In this document: one piece after another, positions 58,610-64,000 of the stretch | Layout: every line of letters begins with the position of its first letter | Numbering within the stretch: position 1 is the first letter of the stretch | Assembly: GCA_027946365.1 (NCBI GenBank) | Contig: JAPEUQ010000009.1 | Coordinates: forward strand, 1,302,001 to 1,366,000 | Direction of reading: 5' to 3' | Length of the DNA stretch: 64,000 nucleotides | DNA from: Kalmusia sp. IMI 367209 | Taxonomy: Eukaryota; Ascomycota; Dothideomycetes; Pleosporales; Didymosphaeriaceae | Notes under the pieces: model-generated | The model's database searches: none | What the model saw: only the letters and a program-made list of their open reading frames with translations | What the model was told of the DNA's origin: nothing | Translations under genes and position numbers: made by a program

Positions 58610-60709
58610 ATGTTTATTATAGCGTCCCATAACACCACGTGTGTTTCTCACAACTGCGCGTTATCTCGGCACATGAGACGTCTTTTTCGTGGGTACCATC
58701 AGCTACGATGCTATTTCATCTACCAACCGCTTGAAAAAGGAGAGTTACGTCTCCTCCGTGGGAGGCGTAAACAAGATGGCGACCTCCTGGCCGAGCTTCG
58801 GTCCTTCCAGATCCAATCAACAAACACACCGCCGTATAATGCCATTTCGTACGCCTGGGGGCCTCCAAAGTTTGAGAACTCTATCACAGTGGAGGGTTCG
58901 CAATTGCCTGTGCCGGATTCCCTGTACCCTTTCCTAGCTATGGCATTGGAGGGCGATAATGAAGTGTGGTGGTGGGCCGACTCTCTTTGCATCGATCAAC
59001 ATGATGATTTAGAGAAAGCTCAGCAGGTACGGTCGATGGGTGAAATTTATGAGTCTGCAGAGAATACATGTGTTTGGCTTGGAGAACAAAGTGAGGATAG
59101 CGACAAAGCTATGGACTTCTTACGTTACTTAGGGGATGAATTTTGGTACGAGTCTCGTTGGTCGCCTACGGGTCAGCGTTTCCCTTGGCTCGATAACCTC
59201 GCGTCTAGGAATGGAGAAAATCGTTCTAATTGGAGCGCGCTCGAACGTTTTTTTCAAAGACCTTGGTAAGCGAGCATGTCTGCTTCGAAACCCAACTATC
59301 ACATACTGAACAATTTCAGGTGGCGGCGGGTGTGGACAGTTCAAGAATTCGTTGTCTCTAAGAGCGTCATGTTTCGTTGCGGCAATAGCATCCTTACGGA
59401 ACAAGTTTTTCAGAAAGCTTTATCAGCGATCTGGGAGTGCCATGGAGCAAGCGGCGCCTTCAGGTACGATGCTCAATGGAACCGTAACCGCATCGTCGAG
59501 TGGCGAAACCAACACCATTTTACCAAAGGCTCCCATTTCCCAGGGCCTTCCCTGACAGCTTTGTTGTCTTATCTCGGGGATCATCTTTCGACCGATCCTC
59601 GGGATCGATTATACTCCCTGGCCGGTCTTGTTCGTGATCCCGACCTGATGGGTCGTCCGAGCTACGACATTACCATTACAGCTCTATGTACCAATTTTGT
59701 CAGGTCCTTCATTGAAAAATATCATAGCCTGGACATTATCTGTTTTTCCACTAATTTTAGTGATTTATCACGTTCAAGGTCAAGTACAGAAATACCATCT
59801 TGGGTACCTGACTGGAACATTCCTGCGACGCCCCTGGTCGTACCGCTGATGGTGAGCCAAGGCGCACGACAGCACATTGGCAATCTTAGGCCCTATTGGG
59901 AACAGAGGCATTCTGCCTGCTATTCAGCATCGCTTGATTCTACTCCCAGCATATCGTTTTCCGCCGATGCCCGCCAATTAAACTGTAAAGGAATACTTCT
60001 CGGCGGTATTGATGGTCTCACCGCCGTCACCAATTGGGCAACTCCCAGAACGAATGCAGAACGTGAGAATGACATTTTGATACAATCCACATCATCCCAC
60101 CGCGTATCTCAAGTCAACCATTGCACTCCGGAACCGACGTTGAGCATCGACGCCATTCGATCCATCATGCGCTGTCTGGTACTCGACCGGCAAGACCACT
60201 ACTTGAATCATGCCGCGCCCGAAAAGCAATTTATGGACGAACTTCGGTCGCAAGCCCATGCAGCAATGAGCGTAAATACTGACGTGCATACAAACTTCAC
60301 AGCATGGTTTCATGCAAACAGATCTTTCCAAATTAATGGCCTAGATCTTATTGCGCTCTTCAAGGAGCCACCTGGCAGGGCAGGGTCCTCCAACGCACAG
60401 GAGCTACATGATAAATCGAATCTATCGGAGCGACAGACTTTCATTGCTAGATTTCATGACACCATGATCAAGATGGCGAGACGGCTCGTTGTTACCGAAT
60501 ACGGGCATCTCGCTATGGCACCAAGACTATCAACAAAAGGTGACATCATTTGTATCTTTTACGGATGCAGTGTTCCTGTCGTACTTCGCAAGGACGTCGG
60601 GACAGGACATTATCGGCTGGTCGGGGAGTGCTACGTTGATGGGTACATGAATGGCGAAGCATTCTCCACCGAATCAAACTTTGCGGAGCGGATTTTCACA
60701 CTCGTATGA
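58610..60709 (+). CDS. HET-domain protein (heterokaryon incompatibility type)
   Basis: Two exons, 58610-59265 and 59320-60709, encode 681 residues from the ATG at 58610 (an ATG at 58673 is equally possible); the intron is 54 nt. HET-domain blocks are complete: PPYNAISYAWGPPKFENSI, WWADSLCIDQHDDLEKAQQVRSMGEIYESAENTCVWLG, and, spanning the splice, FFQRPWWRRVWTVQEFVVSKSVMFRCG. A DPRDRLYSLAGLV segment and a C-terminal CIFYGCSVPVVLRKD...YRLVGECYVDGYMNGEA region are typical of this family. HET proteins can trigger cell death on recognition of non-self partners in filamentous ascomycetes. No partner gene (NLR, SesB-like lipase) is seen next to it. Confidence 0.9.
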
Positions 60710-61416
60710 AAAGAGAGCGGATTCAGTGCCAAACGAAAAGCTGGACACGCTTCGTAGATCAGAAGCAGGATGAACGTCCAAATCATTGACTGTTTCTTTT
60801 TATCAGCGACTAAATACACATTCAAAGTGGGACCAGTCTACATGCAAAGTCTAGACGATCGGACCGCATTTCCTTAAAGTAACATTCGATCAGGGTAAAG
60901 ATCGTTGCTCGTTTTGAGCTCATGACATGAGGTCAAGAATCTCAGTGACATTCGCATGCGTTTCAAGCAACTACGTTTCCACGAAAGGAAGGTGGAAACT
61001 CGGCTAAGCTATAACATGCGAGTAGGCTTCTCTCAACATTGAAAATTACTGGTCGTTATGATCTCGGCGCAAGGTCGCTGATGACAACCTTTTTACTACT
61101 ACTAGAATAGTCGGAGATGGATATTCCAAGAGGCAGTTCTGGCCACATTCCTACTGCGTGAGTAAAAGCAAGACTAAAGCGTGGGCATGCTAATGTATTT
61201 GTAATGACATAGTTTAACATAATCGACTCGCACCGTGCAGCACTGGCGAAATTTTCCCGAGAAGACTTCAACCCAATCCTAGCTTCCTCCAAACCCCATT
61301 GACGACTCTGGAGGCCAACATCATTGTCGTAGCCCAAGCTGGGATCGGCGCACATAAATATTGGCGTTGCTGTTTGCTCGCCATAGAGCACCCTTGGCAG
61401 CAGACTGTGTAGTAGC
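60710..61416. other. Intergenic
   Basis: 3' flanks of the convergent HET gene and RiPP precursor gene; no gene seen. Confidence 0.5.
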
Positions 61417-61938
61417 CTAGTTTTTCAAGCCGCCAGTGTAGTATAGAGGAGCATAGGTGGCTGCCTCAGCATCCGCCTTAGCATCCCTCTTTAAGCCGCC
61501 GGTGTAGACCAGAGGAGCATATGTAGCTGCTGCCTCAGGGTCGGCCTCAGCATCGGCCTCGGGCTTAGCTTCCCTCTTAACCTCCCTCTTCAAGCCGCCA
61601 GTGTAGACGAGAGGAGCATAGGTGGCAGCGGCCTTAGGGTCAGCCTCAGCATCGGCCTCCCTCTTCAGCCCGCCAGTGTAGACGAGAGGAGCATAGGTGG
61701 CGGCGGCCTCAGGGTCGGCATCTTTCTTCTTCAAGCCGCCGGTGTAGTACAGAGGAGCATAAGTAGCAGCGTTCACCTCCTCTTTCGGGGCGGCGTCCTT
61801 CTTCTCGAGCTTTTTACGATCAGTATTACTTTAGAAGGACACAGGTAATATATGCTGTTGTATGAGAAGTGTACTTACCGGAGTCGGAAGAGCAGATGCC
61901 ACAGAGGCGAGGCCGGCAATCAACACAGAGACCTTCAT
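61417..61938 (-). CDS. Putative RiPP (dikaritin-type) precursor peptide with five core repeats
   Basis: Two exons, 61938-61879 and 61809-61417, encode 150 residues; the 69-nt intron follows the signal-peptide exon. The signal peptide is MKVSVLIAGLASVASA. After a short pro-region (LEKKDAAPKEEV) come five copies of A-[TA]-T-Y-A-P-L-[VY]-Y-T-G-G-L-K-x. The three central copies have core YAPLVYTGG; the first and last have YAPLYYTGG. Copies are followed by KK, KR, KR, KR and a final KN-stop. The linkers are acidic, Ala-rich and variable (such as EADAEADPKAA). This is the architecture of precursors in ustiloxin-, asperipin- and victorin-type pathways: secretory leader, repeated Tyr-containing cores and Kex2-type sites. 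The divergent neighbour is a UstYa-family gene, which supports the assignment. Product structure and activity are unknown. Confidence 0.85.
61420..61773 (-). repeat. Five imperfect coding repeats of the RiPP core
   Basis: Each unit has a conserved ~45-bp part encoding ATYAPL[VY]YTGGLK, separated by linkers of variable length. Conserved parts are nearly identical at DNA level while linkers differ in length, suggesting expansion and selection on the core. Confidence 0.85.
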
Positions 61939-62975
61939 TACGACGTTGGGGGCTGGGCTGTAGGCTTCTCGGAGACGACACCGGGGCTATGGTAATGGTC
62001 GGATGATATTCAGTACTTCTTTTATATGTGTAGGAAGACTCAGGCATGAACCAAGACCTTGGAAATGCTGCTAAACTTGATGCCACACTTGCTGCAGATA
62101 TCGCGTGTTCTTCGCACGAGACAAGAGGATTCCGGAGACCTCCATGCGGAAGGTGAGTCTGTCAAAAACTACTGGCAGGTTGTTGGTGGGTGGTGATCAA
62201 AGGACTACTGGTCAGTGCAGCCGCGTGTGGTGGCCACCTTCCTAGAGCTCTGCTGTCATCATCGTATCTACAGGACCAGGACTTCGATCGGACCTGATGT
62301 GCAACAAGGAATGGAGTGTGAACCGAGATACTATCCATCACGAAGGGCCGATAGCCTGGTTCACGCGGTGTGGGAGAAGCATAGCCAGCTAAGAGGCAAA
62401 GTAGTTGATTGTTACACTAGTACTTCCACCAATCAATCGTGGAGCTTCGAGAGCCCACTCGGTGATGGTATAGTAGAAAGATTCGCGTGATGTCTATCTC
62501 CCTCGTTCATGCGGCCGTGGTATACGGACTATTATAGATATGACGGTACAAAACCACGCAAATTGATTATTGACGTAGTTTCGTTGCCGCTAGTCGAGAC
62601 TTCGGGCCAACATCGATTGCCGGATAAGGAAGGTGAATCGCCTGCCGAGCCTATACGAGGCTATCTCGATCCTACGCCCAGGAAGCCTTGAACGATTGAC
62701 GCGAGCCGCTTCCCTGGAATGGTCAATAGAAACTGGCGAAGGATTTTCGGTTGCAGTCGGGTTTACTGATAGATAGAACTTTTAAATGTATAGATATCAC
62801 TCGCACGATAAGCTTTGAGAAGCCTTGACCATACCCGTAGGCTGCTCACATACCCGGCCGAGGCTACAGCGGCTCTATAGGCCCTGCAAGGCTTGCCTAA
62901 AGCCCACTGACATAGGCAGCGGGGGTCATTCTTCCTCTACTCCTGGCTCTCTTCCCCTCACAGCCCATAGGAAAT
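61939..62975. promoter_or_regulatory. Divergent intergenic region between precursor and UstYa genes
   Basis: About 1.04 kb separates the two start codons. It contains no convincing gene and is likely to hold the regulatory sites for both. Confidence 0.5.
62020..62026 (-). promoter_or_regulatory. TATA box of the RiPP precursor gene
   Basis: TATAAAA on the minus strand, 82-88 bp upstream of the precursor ATG at 61938, within CATATAAAAGAAG. A strong TATA element at this distance is consistent with an inducible, highly expressed small secreted peptide gene. Confidence 0.5.
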
Positions 62976-64000
62976 ATGTCGTACAGCGACTCTATAGACG
63001 AGCGCGCGACTTTCCTCGACGAAGAGAAATGCAAGAACAGCCCAGATAAACGGGCCTTATCTCCACGGTCATTTAAGCTCCTCACCATATGCAACATAGT
63101 ATTTTTCCTAGCCTCGTTGTCACTGTATAGTTCGTCATGGCTCCAACACTCCGCCACTAAGAGACCCAACGCAAAGCTTCGACAAGTTCACTCATACTGT
63201 AAGATCCAAATGTCATCCTTCCAACCACTTTTCGCTCACATCCGCAGCTCCTCTTCTCGATGCTGTTGATCTCCCATTGGAAGTAAAAGCTTTAAATGGC
63301 ACATTATACCCCAACCATCACCCTTCAGTCGCACGCGGCCCGCCCAGTCCCGAAGCAGACGCCATATGGAACGAATGGGAAATTACACGAGTCTACGCTA
63401 TCACCGCCGACCAAATTCGCGCCATGGGCAAAGACCCTTCGACAGCCACAAAACTAGAAGTATGTTCTCCTCTGGGTCTAAAGCATCTCAACACATGCGC
63501 TGACTTAATTAGGATGACATCTACGGTCTTGGGGACGACGCATACGCATCCACATTCGACATCTACCACCAACTCCACTGCCTGAACATGCTGCGAAAAC
63601 TCGTCTACCCGGACTACTACAAGAACGCGCGGATGCAGTTCCCGCACGCCAAGGACCCGCAAGCTATGTATGAAATTCATATGGGCCACTGCATCGACAT
63701 GTTGATGCAGACGATCCAATGCAGCGGAAACCTTAACCTCATCACCATGCATTGGGTCAACGAAGAAGCTATTCCCTTTCCGGACATGAGCATTAACAAG
63801 CAATGTGTTGCTGATTTCGACTACTTGACTAAGTGGCGGAAGGAACATCAGGTCGACCCGGAGAAATATGTCGCGATGAGTACGTTGTATTCTTCTGAAT
63901 TAATGTGGGGAATGTACTGACGGGGCCGTCCCTAGAGAAACCTGCTGGCGTAAAGCAGTTGCCGGAAGCGGATATGTGGTACAAGTATTTCCGGCCGGAT
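62976..64000 (+). CDS. UstYa-family (DUF3328) oxidase-like protein, 3' end at window edge
   Basis: Exons 62976-63198, 63248-63459, 63513-63879 and 63936-beyond 64000; introns are 49, 53 and 56 nt. 289 residues are visible. An N-terminal cytoplasmic stretch precedes one membrane helix (LLTICNIVFFLASLSLYSSSW), then the luminal DUF3328 domain. Both signature HxxHC motifs are present: YHQLHC (His164, His167, Cys168) and HMGHC (His201, His204, Cys205). Other family marks are DDIYGLGDDAYASTFDIYHQLHCLNMLRK and ITMHWVNEEAIPFPDMSINKQCVADFD. In ustiloxin, asperipin and related pathways, UstYa proteins are needed for oxidative cyclisation of Tyr-containing core peptides. The adjacent Tyr-repeat precursor makes the same role likely here. 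The coding region is close to its usual end, so little is missing. Confidence 0.93.

Noticed and set aside
1..64000. tRNA, rRNA or CRISPR arrays
   Set aside because: None recognised by eye; a covariance-model scan would be needed to exclude tRNAs.

Overview
This window is ascomycete fungal nuclear DNA, most likely from a filamentous Dothideomycete such as a member of Pleosporales (inference). Genes carry short introns of about 41-116 nt with GT..CTAAC/CTGAC..AG signals. Typical Pezizomycotina families are present (Zn2Cys6 regulator, DUF3433 membrane protein, HET domain, BBE-like flavoprotein, UstYa/DUF3328). A TpA-rich, gene-free island looks like RIP-degraded repeat DNA.

Layout. 1-4.7 kb: 5' part of a DDX60-like Ski2-type helicase gene (minus strand) with two apparent frameshifts. 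5.2-11.1 kb: secreted CE1-type esterase, FLR1-like MFS exporter and Zn2Cys6 regulator, all on minus. 11.6-15.2 kb: divergent pair of a membrane-anchored aspartic-protease-like protein and a secreted, probably GPI-anchored repeat protein. 17.3-21.9 kb: 1,488-residue DUF3433 membrane protein. 22.4-24.1 kb: cytochrome P450. 24.7-28.4 kb: an unknown protein and an amino-acid permease. 30.9-32 kb: secreted tyrosinase inside a gene-poor stretch (28.4-35.4 kb). 35.4-39.6 kb: MFS transporter and secreted bicovalent-FAD oxidase. 40.2-41.5 kb: probable 2EXR-type protein. 42.4-44.9 kb: remarkable secreted modular protein (acidic, basic, Cys-repeat and collagen-like segments, then a phosphodiester-glycosidase-like domain), followed by an AT-rich island. 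46-56.3 kb: mostly housekeeping or unknown genes (unknown protein, mitochondrial protein head-to-head with NatC subunit Naa38, SDR, acidic-tailed unknown protein, RING protein). 58.6-60.7 kb: HET-domain gene.

61.4-64.0 kb holds the most interesting system: the edge of a probable fungal RiPP (dikaritin-type) gene cluster. A short secreted precursor carries five near-identical copies of a Tyr-rich core (YAPLVYTGG or YAPLYYTGG), most followed by KR or KK processing sites. It is transcribed divergently from a UstYa-family (DUF3328) gene with two HxxHC motifs. In known pathways of this kind, UstYa oxidases cyclise Tyr-containing cores released by Kex2-type cleavage. The core sequence here does not match those I know from ustiloxin (YAIG), phomopsin (YVIPID), asperipin (FYYTGY) or victorin (GLKLAF). 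The rest of the cluster should lie beyond position 64000.

Gene models were built by hand from open frames, splice signals and phase. All complete models sum to whole codons. No tRNA, rRNA, CRISPR array or intact transposon was recognised.
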